Shown here one piece after another: positions 52,017 to 61,933 of a stretch of 64,000 bases of DNA. The first letter of the stretch is position 1. Every line of letters starts with the position of its first letter. The notes under the pieces are model-generated. The model had not been told where the DNA came from and did not search any database. It saw only the letters and a program-made list of their open reading frames with translations. The DNA comes from Branchinecta lynchi. Its lineage: Eukaryota > Arthropoda > Branchiopoda > Anostraca > Branchinectidae. Both the position numbers and the translations under genes were made by a program. The DNA lies in the NCBI GenBank assembly GCA_023053575.1, contig JAKZAP010000014.1, forward strand, positions 17,634,938-17,698,937. Reading direction: 5' to 3'.

Positions 52017-53372
52017 AGTTTTTATGGCACTTGCCCTTCGGCCAAGTGCCATATAGCGATCGCAATTTCTGTCCGTCCGTCGGTCTGTCGGTCTGTCCAG
52101 GTTTTGCTAGTTCGGGCACTTCCAGATAAGCTAGGACGATAAAACTTGGCAAGCGTATCAGGGACCCCAAATGATTAAGTTGGAAATAGTAACTTCCCCG
52201 ATCCGAGCACCGTGGGGGGAGTGGAGGGAGGGGGAATCCGGATTCTTGAGGTATTTTTAACTTTTGAACGGGTGATCGGATCTCGATGAAACTTGATATT
52301 TGGAACGACCTCATGCCTCAGACGACCCACTTAAAATCCGGACCGGATCCGGTGACTTTTGGGGGGAGCTGGAGGGGGCAACCGGAAATCTTGGGAAACG
52401 CTATGAGTGGAGGGATCGAGATGAAACTTGGTGGGAAGACACCTAGCAAACACTAGATACATCATTGACATAACCGAGCAAATTCGGGTACTGTGGGGGG
52501 AGTGGAGGGAGGGGGAATCCGGAATCTTGAGGTATTTATAACTTTTGAACGGGTGATCGGATCTCGATGAAACTTGATATTTGGAACGACCTCATGTCTC
52601 AGACGACCCACTTAAAATCCGGACCGGATCCGGTGACTTTTGGGGGGGGAGCTGGAGGGGGCAACCGGAAATCTTGGGAAACGCTATGAGTGGAGGGATC
52701 GAGATGAAACTTGGTGGGAAGACACCTAGCAAACACTAGATACATCATTGACATAACCAAGCCGATTCGGGCACTGTGGGGGGGGGGAGTGGAGGGAGGG
52801 GGAATCCGGAACCTTGAGGTATTTTTAACTTTTGAACGGGTGATCGGATCTCGATGAAACTTGATATTTGGAACGACCTCATGCCTCAGACGACCCACTT
52901 AAAATCCGGACCGGATCCGGTGACTTTTGGGGGGAGCTGGAGGGGGCAACCGGAAATCTTGGGAAACGCTATGAGTGGAGGGATCGAGATGAAACTTGGT
53001 GGGAAGACACCTAGCAAACACTAGATACATCATTGACATAATCGAGCCGATTCGGGTACTGTGGGGGGGGGAGTGGAGGGAGGGGGAATCCGGAATCTTG
53101 AGGTTATTATAACTTTTGAACGGGTGATCGGATGTCGATGGAACTTGATATTTGGATAGACCTCATGCCTCAGACGACCCACTTAAAATCCGGACCGGAT
53201 CCGGTGACTTTTGGGGGGAGCTGGAGGGGAGAACCGGAAATATTGGGAAACGCTATGAGTGGAGGGATCGAGATGAAACTTGGTGGGAAGACACCTAGCA
53301 AACACTAGATATATCATTGACATAACCGAGCCGTGCCTACTCGTAACAAGTGCCATATGAGCTCGTAGCTCT
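52017..53372 (-). mobile_element. Family B element, minus, with four homogenised units
   Basis: It begins TTTTTATGGCACTTGCCCTT then CGGCCAAGTGCCATATAGCG (terminal hairpin in reverse) with GTCCGTCCGTCGGTCTGTCG, and ends ACAAGTGCCATATGAGCTCG then TAGCTCTTGTT. Four units of 282-285 bp (starting about 52211, 52493, 52775 and 53059) are almost identical, differing mainly in G-run length and a few substitutions. It lies in NARS1 intron 7. Confidence 0.88.
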
Positions 53373-53374
53373 TG

Positions 53375-54180
53375 TTATACCATAAAGTACGCTTAAAGTT
53401 CAACCGAATAGGGCTGAGATTCGACAGTCTCGTTACACTCAGGGGCGTTACGTATGGGGGGGGGGGGACGCCCCCGATGTTGTCGGCCAATCGGTATAAA
53501 ATAGCCGTCGCGATTTTTCTAAAAGTAGTTGGTTTTTTTCATAGAAATCGTCGCTTTTTCTTCAAAACAGTTGGTTTTTCGTAAAAATAGTCTATTTTTT
53601 TTCGTCAAAACAGTCGGTTTTTTTCTTTAAAACAGTCGTTTTTTCTGCAAAACAGTTGGTAAAAATGACCAGCCAGTCGGTAAATACCTTGCCCCCCCCC
53701 CCTAAAAAAAAAACACATTTTGGCTAGTAAATACCTCTGGTTACACTTCAACTTATTTACTCAAGTGCGCCTGAAAACTAGATAAAAACGCGTTAGTTCG
53801 TTTGTCCGCTATCCAAAGATAATCGATTTCATCGAATGAACTTATTTTTTCGGAATTTGGTACCTCTATGTGCTTGTCCCTCTATTCTTGAAATATTCAA
53901 CAACTACAAAGGTAATCCGTTACCGAAATAGACCATATATAAGAAAAGATACATCTTATCATCACTACCCTACTCCCTTCAAAGGACTTGCTTCTTCCAA
54001 TTTTCCTAGCTTAGTGTCCGTAACACATTGAAATGCACGCTTCTGTTGAAATTTGATTTCTCCGCGTGTGGATGAAGTTCGGGTTGTCGTGCAGGGAGCG
54101 CACATTCTGAACGCTATTACTAGAGCCCCTGGTGAAAAAATACGAAGTCCCTTAAATGAGTCAAAACAATTCAGAACGTG
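53375..54180 (+). repeat. Family J repeat, copy 1
   Basis: AAAGTTCAACCGAATAGGGC, CGCGTTAGTTCGTTTGTCCG, ATCGATTTCATCGAATGAAC and, farther on, CTATTACTAGAGCCCCTGGT and AATGAGTCAAAAC match 61585-61800 and 62345-62445. Between them are AAACAGTTGGTTTTT-type repeats (53520-53670) shared in style with 1290-1360, and two homopolymer runs. Confidence 0.6.
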
Positions 54181-54495
54181 TCCGAAAGCTTTTTATTGCT
54201 GTAAATGCTGCATTTAATGCTGCATATTTATTTATTTTTGTCCGGAAGCTGTTACCTTAATTTCTTCTCTGACACTTCTAGAATACCGAAATTTAAGTTG
54301 GGAAGAAAAAAAGAATTAGCCATATAAAGGACGACTCAGACTTCGTAAAGTTTTTCGCAAATTATGCTCTGTAGAGTTTGTCGCCGCTCAGACGGGTATT
54401 CGACCTAGATAACATTACGATATTTCGACCTATTCGACCTAGATAACATTAGATAACATTTTGTGTGGCAATTTGTTCTAGAAAGAAAAAGATTC

Positions 54496-55442
54496 TGGGA
54501 AGATAAATCGCCGTGCTCCACAGTTTCTTCTTGAAAATTCAGCATAAAATTTAGCATTTTTGCTGAATTTTTCGATGAATTTTATGCTGAATTAATGAAC
54601 GTGTCCGAAAGCTTTTTGGTTCTGTAAATGCTGCATTAATGCTGCATTTTCTTTTCTATTTTTGTCTGAAAGCTGTTACCTTTTTTTATTCTCTGACATT
54701 TCTAGAATACCAAAATTTAAGTCAGGAAGAAGAAGAAAAATTAGCTGTGTAAAGCTGAAAAATGTAGTGAGAGTGCGCTGTGCGCTCCCTCACCCAGGAA
54801 ATGATGCCCAAACCCGCGAAAGTCCCTTGAATCATCGGTTGATTCGAGGGAATCTCGCAAAGTTCCTCTTCGTCGCAAAAGCCTCTTTTTCCTGCACTTC
54901 GATTCCCTTGCTAAGTATCGTGAGCACTTGATGCTCCAAAGAGCTCTCAAAAAGCGGAAACAACTCAAGAAAAGCAGATATCTAAACGACCAAGATGTAT
55001 GTAGTAAGGAAGTCAGTCGATCTTCAGCCAGTCTTAACGTAACAGTGTGACAGTGAAACTATAAGTGTACGCACTCCATGTGTTAAGTAATTCGTAACGT
55101 TTATTAAACCTATACTCGCACTCTAGTTCGTTTGACTCTATAACGCCCTAGGAGATAGACCCCACGAGCCTCCTCCACGCTACCGAATACAGTACAGGAC
55201 CGAGTCCAAAGGTCGATCTTCCGTCACCCCCCGTATTACACAAAGAACGTGTCCGAAAGCTCCGAAACGAACCAAAATGCTGAATTAATTCAGCATTCTA
55301 TGCAGCGTTTCGCTTTCGGACTTAAAGTTTCGCTCAGTTAATGCAGCATTAATTCAGCATAAAATTCATCGAAAAATTCAACAAGAATGCTAAATTTTAT
55401 GCTGAATTTTCGAGAAGAATCAGGGGAGTACGGCGATTCTCT
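54496..55442. mobile_element. Family I foldback element
   Basis: The left arm (54500-54600: AATCGCCGTGCTCC, GAAAATTCAGCATAAAATTT, ATTTTTCGATGAATTTTATG) is mirrored by the right arm (55335-55442). GAACGTGTCCGAAAGCT occurs near 54600 and 55248, with another copy near 54175 outside the left arm. The spacer (54600-55240) contains a GCGCTCCCTCACCCAGGAAA-type segment with no recognised gene. Confidence 0.68.
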
Positions 55443-56249
55443 CAGTGTTTTCGGCGGCAAACATAACAGATTCAAAAAGACAACTGACAATTCGGCAAAC
55501 ATTCCAAATTCTAAGACAACTGGCGATCATGGCCTACGAAGAAAGGAAAGATAAGAAAATAAGAAGGTTCTTATCAGTATCTGATCCATTTTATCAGCTT
55601 TATACAGCTAATTATTTTTTCTTCTTCTTCATCCTGACTTATTTAAACCAGTTGAGGGTTTTCTCGAGGTTCCGGGATCAGTTTCTGGTGAGCTAAGCAC
55701 ATCACTAAAATTTGACGCCTGTCGCGCGGGATGTGGGAACAGAATCGGTACAGTAGAAGTATGCCTATTTGAACACTTCTCTAACTGTTTCACTACCCCT
55801 GTACTTCTACTTACATATAAAACAATCAAATGGAAAATTAAAATAACAAACTTGATATCAGCTACTAGCCAACTGTTTCAGAGTTGTCCTGGCACAAACT
55901 TTGAATTGGAAAGTGGGTAAACCAGAATTTATTATGATTTTTTAAATGTGCCTGTTCTCTATTTGAGATTATCTGTAGGTTCGAATGTCATCTATTTACT
56001 GAAGCTGAATGAAAGGAATACAAGGTGGCAGTTAACAGCAAACTGACAGCAAAGTTTTCAAATGAAAAGTGGCACATAACATTAAATGAATGACGTATAT
56101 GTATTTGGCAAGTATTTTGCAACAGAAGTAACCTTGTATGGATTTTAGATTTCTTCGGTGACCGTTCACTGTTGGGCGACGTTCAAGTAAGCATACCTCT
56201 ACTGTACACAAAAACAAAGCTTGTCCAAAAAGTCTTGTAGGGATATGTA
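55443..56249 (+). other. NARS1 intron 7, unassigned part
   Basis: AT-rich sequence with 66-83-codon frames that lack domains. Nothing recognised. Confidence 0.4.
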
Positions 56250-56606
56250 GAGTATATTCAAACAATGTTTACAACGGATACATCAGCTACGATTCTTCAT
56301 CAGCGATATTTCGGCCCTTCTTGGCAAGGGTCCTCGTCAGGCTGTCGATCTTCTGGGTCAGCGTCGAGGTCGGAAACAAACCTGTGATAAATAACTGAAG
56401 CTTCTACCGACTATAAGTATCTTATTAAGCCAAATTACTTTAAAATTCCACTCTAAGGAAAAAACTAGGAACAATTTTAGGACTAGGCCTGACGAGGACC
56501 CTTGCCAATAAGGGCCGAAATATCGCTGATTAAGAATTGTAGCTGACGTATCCGTTGTAAACATTGTTTGAATATATGTTTCAGAGTCAGCTTGAGCTCA
56601 AAGAAT
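56250..56606. mobile_element. Family C element, full length
   Basis: The left arm has ATTCAAACAATGTTTACAAC, GGATACATCAGCTACGATTC and TTCATCAGCGATATTTCGGC. The right arm gives the complement and ends TTTCAGAGTCAGCTTGAGCT then CAAAGAATAG. The spacer of about 130 bp is unique. Its right end is the best view of the outer terminus, TATTCTTTGAGCTCAAGCTG when read inward. Confidence 0.82.
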
Positions 56607-56620
56607 AGTTATTTCATTTT

Positions 56621-57988
56621 ATGAATGATTCATTTTATGAAGAAATGGTTTTCGAGTTTTTAGTCGCTGAGATGAACCTTGGTGGCAAATCAACTCTATG
56701 CTGCGTTATTTACCGCCCACCCAGTTCTTCGATAGGTGGATTCGTGCAAAAACTGGAGATATTAGTGCCTCAACTTAAATCAAAATACAGGAATCTTACT
56801 CTGATGGGTGATTTTAATATTGATTTGTACCCTAAACGTGATGGAGGCCTGTCTGCTGGTCTACAATCAGTGCAATTTTTATCTACTGTATTAGCTGCTG
56901 ATCTGCTTCCTTCGTGTAGCATTCCTACGAGAGTTACAGGATCGTCAGCGTCTCTAATCGATAATATTTTTACGGATTTTAGGATTATTAATAGCAGTGT
57001 TGTAGTTGATGATACTTCTGATCATTTCCTTCTTTTGGCAAGTGTAGATACCGGAAGTTCAAAAAATCGGACAAATAAGAAAAAATCAAGAAAACTGGAT
57101 ATTTTGACTGTCCAAAAGTTGAAAACGACATTAGAAGAACGGGGATTTTCCGATGTGTATGTTTGTTCAAATGTGGACGAAGCAGGACAAGCGTTTGTCC
57201 AAAAATTTAAAGCAGCTTTGGATGAAGTTTGCCCCTTGAAGTCGTTGACTTATCGGAGGTATAAAGTTCCATTTAAACCATGGATTACACACGGAATATT
57301 AAAATCGGCTAGGAAAAAAAATAAGTTATATAGGCGCTTTTTGCAGTACCCTACTGATGATAATAAGCATATATTCAAAACTTATAAAAATATGCTAACT
57401 AAGCTCTTGCGATCTGCAAAAAAGATTTACTTATCGAAAGCTTTTGATAATGCTCAAGGTTGTCCCAAGAAGACGTGGGATCTCATCAATTCATGCCTAG
57501 GAAAAAATAAGGATCATTCAATTCCAGACGAGATGATGTCTCCTGACGGTAATCAGAAGGTCTCAGGTAAACAAGAGGTCATCAGCTTGCTCAACAACCA
57601 TTTCGCGACTATTGGTGAGAAAACTGCTCCACCTTCCTCTAGTTCGGATTCACAAACATTTTCATCTTACCTACCTCCTCGCAGTCAAGACTCGATGTTT
57701 CTGTATCCGGTGACAGCGCAGGAACTAATCAACATAACCAAGCTGCTGAAAAACGGAGCTTCCGAAGGAACTGATGGGTCGTCAACTAACCTGCTGAAGT
57801 CAATAATTCCCGAAGTTGCTGATGCATTGGTGCATGTGACAAACCTGTGTTTTACAACTGGAACGTTCCCCAAGATATTTAAGTCGGCAAAAATCATCGC
57901 CCTACACAAGGGTGGCGATCCACTGGATCCCTCCAACTATCGCCCTATTTCTATCCTTCCCAGATCCTTCCTGCATTCTCAAAGCTGA
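56621..57988 (+). pseudogene. LINE ORF2, endonuclease and start of RT
   Basis: This is an open frame of 455 codons, with no defined native start because the element is 5'-truncated. Endonuclease motifs are CVIYRPPSS (residues 28-36), LMGDFNIDLY (61-70), SASLIDNIFTD (109-119) and DTSDHFLLL (131-139), the last with the catalytic SDH. A basic linker (KSARKKNKLYRRF, about residue 230) follows. The RT N-terminal part includes KNGASEGTDGSS (about 380) and PSNYRPISILP near the end. The frame then hits a premature stop; the +/-1 shifted frame continues as QILPAFSKLIERCLYNR into the next ORF. Confidence 0.88.
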
Positions 57989-59286
57989 TCGAGCGGTGTT
58001 TGTACAATAGGATTGTATCTTATCTGTTAGAGAAAGATTTTTTTTCTCCGTCTCAGTTCGGTTTTCGGAAAAATCACTCGACTGAGCACGCAGTGTTGGT
58101 TATTACTCAATTCATCCATGATGCCCTTGATAACAATGAAATACCTGCGACTATTTTCCTTGATATTAAAAAGGCATTTGACACAATTTCACACTTTATT
58201 TTGCAGTTTAAGCTTGATAATAGTGGAATTAGAGGCCCAGTGAATAATCTAATCATGTCATACCTAACAGACAGGTCTCAGTTCGTGAGTGATGGTGATA
58301 CTATTACTTCTGAAGTGCCCCAGTCTAATAAGGTCGGTGTGCCCCAGGGTTCGATTCTGGGTCCACTTTTATTTCTTATTTATGTTAATGATATTTCAAG
58401 TGCTTTGAAGGACCTTGGATTAACAATATTATTTGCTGATGACACCGCTTGCAGTGTTAAAGCTAAAGATGAATCGTCACTACGCTCGAAAATGGGAATT
58501 GCTATAGCACGCCTACGTCAATGGTTTCATGACAACAAACTCGTGGTAAACTGTTTGAAGTCAAATTTTTTAATTTTTTCTCGTGTTGGTTATCGTCTGC
58601 CAAACCTACAGTCAGTAGATATGGACGATCGTGATAGCATTACAAGGGTTGATAGTGTTAGATACCTTGGTATTCAGTTAGATAGTAACCTTTCTTTTAA
58701 GTCCCATATTGATAAAGTGAAACTGAAGATAAGTCGTAATGTTGGAATGATGTATCGCCTTAAGTTTCTACTCCCTTACCACGCTATGCGATCTATTTAT
58801 TTTTCCCTTATTCACTCGTACCTCACTTATTGTCCCCTTGTATATCTGAACACGTTCAGCAGTCATCTTGCTCCTCTTCAGAGACTTCAAAATAAGGGGA
58901 TCCGCCTCCTGAAGGAGTTTATGCCATCTCCATCATCGCTACCAAACTCGTCACCCACAAAGAGTGCTTATAAGTTGCTTAATATTTTACCCGTTTCTTT
59001 ATTTCTGCAATTTTTTTCGATAATAATGTTGGAGTGTTATTTCAAAAATAGACTGCCTTCGATTTTGTATTCCTGCGAGCTGCTCCCCACCGCTTATGAC
59101 CACCATTATGCTACTCGTTTTGGTTCGGATCCTCGTCAACCTCTGATCAGATGTGAACGATCCAGATTTAGTTTGCGTAATTGTTTAGTTAAATTTTATA
59201 ATTTATTAGAAGATAAAGATATTGTTCGCCTTTCTCTTCCTTTACTAAAAAAAAGGTTTAAAACTAAATTGTTGGATTTGTATTAA
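57964..59286 (+). pseudogene. LINE ORF2, reverse transcriptase (continuation)
   Basis: This frame continues the RT after the frameshift. Motifs are SQFGFRKNHSTEHA (residues about 18-31 counted from the ATG at 58000), FLDIKKAFDTISH (53-65), VPQGSILGPLLFLIYVNDI (114-132) and the catalytic FADDTA (145-150). Further on are KLVVNCLKSNFLIF and YLGIQLDSNLSFKSHI. All RT catalytic aspartates expected for these motifs are present. The C-terminal domain runs to a stop at 59284-59286. One linear non-LTR RT would be made only if the frameshift were absent. Confidence 0.88.
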
Positions 59287-59674
59287 TGAGGAGTGTTGGA
59301 AAAGGTGGTTTGGCCTCTGGTTTGTTCAGTCCTGATTCTCTGATTCTTTGCCCATGGTTATATATTTTTTATATTTTGATGGTTATTGAGTCTTCGATCT
59401 GACGTGGTAAGTTGCTTTATAATCTATTATTGTTTTTCATGTTTTTCTTTCTTCTTGTTGTTCACGCTGTTATGATACAGGCGCGCTCTTAATCTGTTAT
59501 TGGTTGAATTTTCTTCTCTTCTTTGTATGTTGCCCGAGCATTTGTTGAGTCCCTCTCTGCCGGGTAACTTCCTGATATTTAGTTATTTTGTTTTGTTGCA
59601 AATAATAAAACCTTGAACCTTGAACCTTGAACCTATGTAGAGCATGATGATTAAATATTCCTTGGATGCCAAAC

Positions 59675-59757
59675 GGATGAATGATAGATGCCAAGGAGGG
59701 CCGAAATATAGCTCGTATAAAATGTAGCTGACTTATCCGTTTTGCAGCTTCGAATAT
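59675..59757 (-). repeat. Family C-like arm after the LINE
   Basis: GCCAAGGAGGGCCGAAATAT, AGCTCGTATAAAATGTAGCT and GACTTATCCGTTTTGCAG are one reverse arm of the subfamily seen at 50160 and 51262. A family C element may therefore have hosted the LINE insertion (left arm 56250-56606), though the subfamilies differ. Confidence 0.6.
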
Positions 59758-59761
59758 CATT

Positions 59762-60197
59762 AGTTGCCTTTTTGTAGATACCATGCTATCTGATACCATG
59801 GTAACTGGATCTGCATTTTGTCGTTTTTGCAGTTACGGTCGTATCTCATACTACGGTTGCTCTGCAAAAATGACAATTGCCGAATTTGCGCTTTTCTATG
59901 TTATCCCAAAAGAAAAACTGATATCCAATCACATAAGCGACAACCTTCTTTTTTTGGATTTGACAAAATCCTAGGCTTTATTGTTAGTGAGGATGAAAGT
60001 GAGATGATTTTTTCAGACATCACGATCAGTTACCAGGGTCGGACCGCCGTATCTAAATATCAGATACCACGGTAACTGGCCAGATACCGCGATAACTGCA
60101 AAAACGCCTTTTGACCGTCGTATCAGATACCAAAGTTACTGCGAAAACGGCTTTAGATCGTGGTATCAGATACTACGGTATCTGCAAAAACGCAACT
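59762..60197. mobile_element. Family E palindromic MITE upstream of NARS1 exon 8
   Basis: The ends AGTTGCCTTTTTGTAGATAC and GTATCTGCAAAAACGCAACT are inverted; ATT lies on each side. The inner motifs GATACCATGGTAACTG, ACTACGGTTGCTCTGCAAAA and GATACCACGGTAACTGG are mirrored. The centre has TTATCCCAAAAGAAAAACTG. It ends 128 bp before exon 8. Confidence 0.82.
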
Positions 60198-60325
60198 ATT
60201 ATGATTAGCACCTAGAGTGTGTGTTTTAGATGTTTCAGAGACAATATGAGAGAATCCGGAGTAAGTGATTTGGGGAACTGATTGATAAGCCCTTCGGACG
60301 CCCTTTAATTTTTTGTTGTTTGTAG

Positions 60326-60575
60326 GTACACCCACGTAGAAGCCGAATGTCCCTTTATCACGTTTGACCAGCTCTTAGACAAGTTAGAAGACCTAATGGT
60401 TGATGTCTGTGAAAGGGTGCTGAAACACCCTCTGGGTCACATTGTGCAAGAACTCAACCCGGATTTCAAGCTACCCAAAAGACCCTTTAAGAGGATGAAC
60501 TATACCGAGGCCATCCAGTATTTGAAGGACCATAACATAACTAAGGAAGATGGAACATTCTATGAATTTGGAGAG
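60326..60575 (+). CDS. NARS1: Asparaginyl-tRNA synthetase, exon 8
   Basis: The frame reads YTHVEAECPFITFDQLLDKL then EDLMVDVCERVLKHPLGHIV, QELNPDFKLPKRPFKRMNYT and EAIQYLKDHNITKEDGTFYE, FGE. It completes motif 2 (YTHVEAE) and covers the insertion between motifs 2 and 3 characteristic of AsnRS (PFKRMNY.EAI..L...DGT.YEFGE). The acceptor is TTGTTTGTAG|GT, the donor GAG|GTAAAG. It starts after one base completing Glu with exon 7 and ends on a codon boundary. The next expected segment (DIPEAPER-type) was not found before 64000, so the gene runs off the window. Confidence 0.97.
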
Positions 60576-60597
60576 GTAAAGATCTTTTTCGCTTATT

Positions 60598-60996
60598 AGT
60601 TGCGTTTTGCACATTCCATGGTATCTGTTACCAAAGTAACTGGATCTGCAGTTAGTCGATTTTGCAGTTACCATGGTATCTGATACCACGGTTGCTCTGC
60701 AAAAACGACAATTCCCGAAAGTACGCTTTTCGAAGTCATCCCTAAGAAAAACTAATATAACGTTACGTCACCAAGTTCAAAACTTATTTCTCACCGATTT
60801 TACCTAGTCGCTATTATTGGTAATGATGAAAGTGAGATGACTTTTTCAGATACCACGATCATTTACCGCGGTAGGACCGTGGTATCTGAATACCAGATAC
60901 CAAAACGACTTTTGACCGTGGTATGAGATACCACGATGACTGCGAAAACGATTAGACCGCGGTATTAGATACCATGGTATCTGCAAAAACGGAACT
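60598..60996. mobile_element. Family E palindromic MITE downstream of NARS1 exon 8
   Basis: AGTTGCGTTTTGCACATTCC at the left and GGTATCTGCAAAAACGGAAC at the right are inverted, with ATT on both sides (60595-60597 and 60997-60999). It starts 22 bp after the exon 8 boundary, just beyond the donor GTAAAG. Confidence 0.82.
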
Positions 60997-61203
60997 ATTC
61001 TTTCTCGCTACATTGGTTGGTTTGAAGCTGCTCAATGATTGCCAGAACTTCCAGAATTAAGATAAACCACTCTTAGGAGTTTCACAACCGTTACACAAGG
61101 ATGCATAGTTTCAGCAGAAATGAGATATACTGTTTGTTGAGGTTACGGAATAACTGCGTTTTTTTTTAGCCTGTTACGTCTTTGTAAAATATAGCATTAA
61201 ACG

Positions 61204-61520
61204 TCCCGTATGGAAATAATTCAAGTCATTGTGTTATGGGACATTTTTCCAATCGTAAACAATTGAAAACGGTCGTAAACTGTTGTTTTTTTACGATTGG
61301 AAACAATCGGTTCCAGTCGTAAAACTACAATCGTTAACAACTTTTTACAATCGCAAACTATTGGAAACAATTGGAAACAACTGTTTCCAGTCGTAAACAA
61401 CCGTTTCCAGTCGCAAATAACTGTTTCCAATCGTAGAAAACATTTGTTTACGTCGTTTCCAGTTGTTTTCAATTGTTACGATTGGAAAAATGTCACATAT
61501 ACCATTATTTCCATACGGGA
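61204..61520. mobile_element. MITE with TCCCGTATGGAAATAAT ends
   Basis: The 17-bp ends TCCCGTATGGAAATAAT and ATTATTTCCATACGGGA are perfect inverted repeats. Subterminal ACATTTTTCCAATCGTAA is mirrored by TTACGATTGGAAAAATGT. The interior is built of about ten short units of the form TCGTAAACAACTGTTTCCAG, in both directions. No gene or obvious target duplication. Confidence 0.82.
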
Positions 61521-61574
61521 TGGTTTCTAGCGTTAACTTAAGCGAAATAATAACACATTACGAGGTCATAACTA

Positions 61575-61930
61575 AAATTTTGTTTACCATTAAAGTTTAA
61601 CCAAATAGGGCTGATATCCGAGAGATTAATCAAACATCACTTACATTATAAATAGGATATAAAACCCGATAAAAATGTGTTACTTCGTTTGTCAGTTATC
61701 CATAGACATCAATTTCATCGAACGAACTTATTCTTTCGGATTATGTATTTGTCGCTCTGCGCTTGAAATATTAACCAACTACAAATATAAGCCATTGCCG
61801 AAAAAAAAAATTAAAAATGTCAGGTTCCTTGCAAGACATATCTTGATATCATTTTCGTACTTTCTTCCGGCGTGACTTTTCCGATCTTAGCATCTTTAAC
61901 CCTGGAAATGCAGGTCTTTCTAAAAAAAAA
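61575..61930 (+). repeat. Family J repeat, copy 2
   Basis: TTAAAGTTTAACCAAATAGG, GTGTTACTTCGTTTGTCAGT, CATCAATTTCATCGAACGAA and GAAATATTAACCAACTACAA align with 53380-53920. A later part (62345-62445: ATTACTAGAGCCCCGGGTGA) lies within the palindrome that follows, so family G inserted into, or was formed around, a J element. Confidence 0.65.
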
Positions 61931-61933
61931 ACT

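Larger units (their letters stand above)
56607..59634 (+). mobile_element. Near-complete LINE (CR1/L2/Jockey-like), one frameshift
   Basis: It contains most of an APE-type endonuclease, a full reverse transcriptase, a 3' UTR of about 320 bp and a terminal repeat (CCTTGAA)n at 59611-59633, preceded by AATAATAAAA. It is on the same strand as NARS1, in intron 7. The 5' end is cut exactly where a family C element stops, so it is 5'-truncated or was inserted at that terminus. The tail of short tandem repeats rather than poly(A) is typical of the CR1/L2 group. One frameshift around 57960 separates the two open frames, so this copy is probably young but inactive. Confidence 0.88.
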
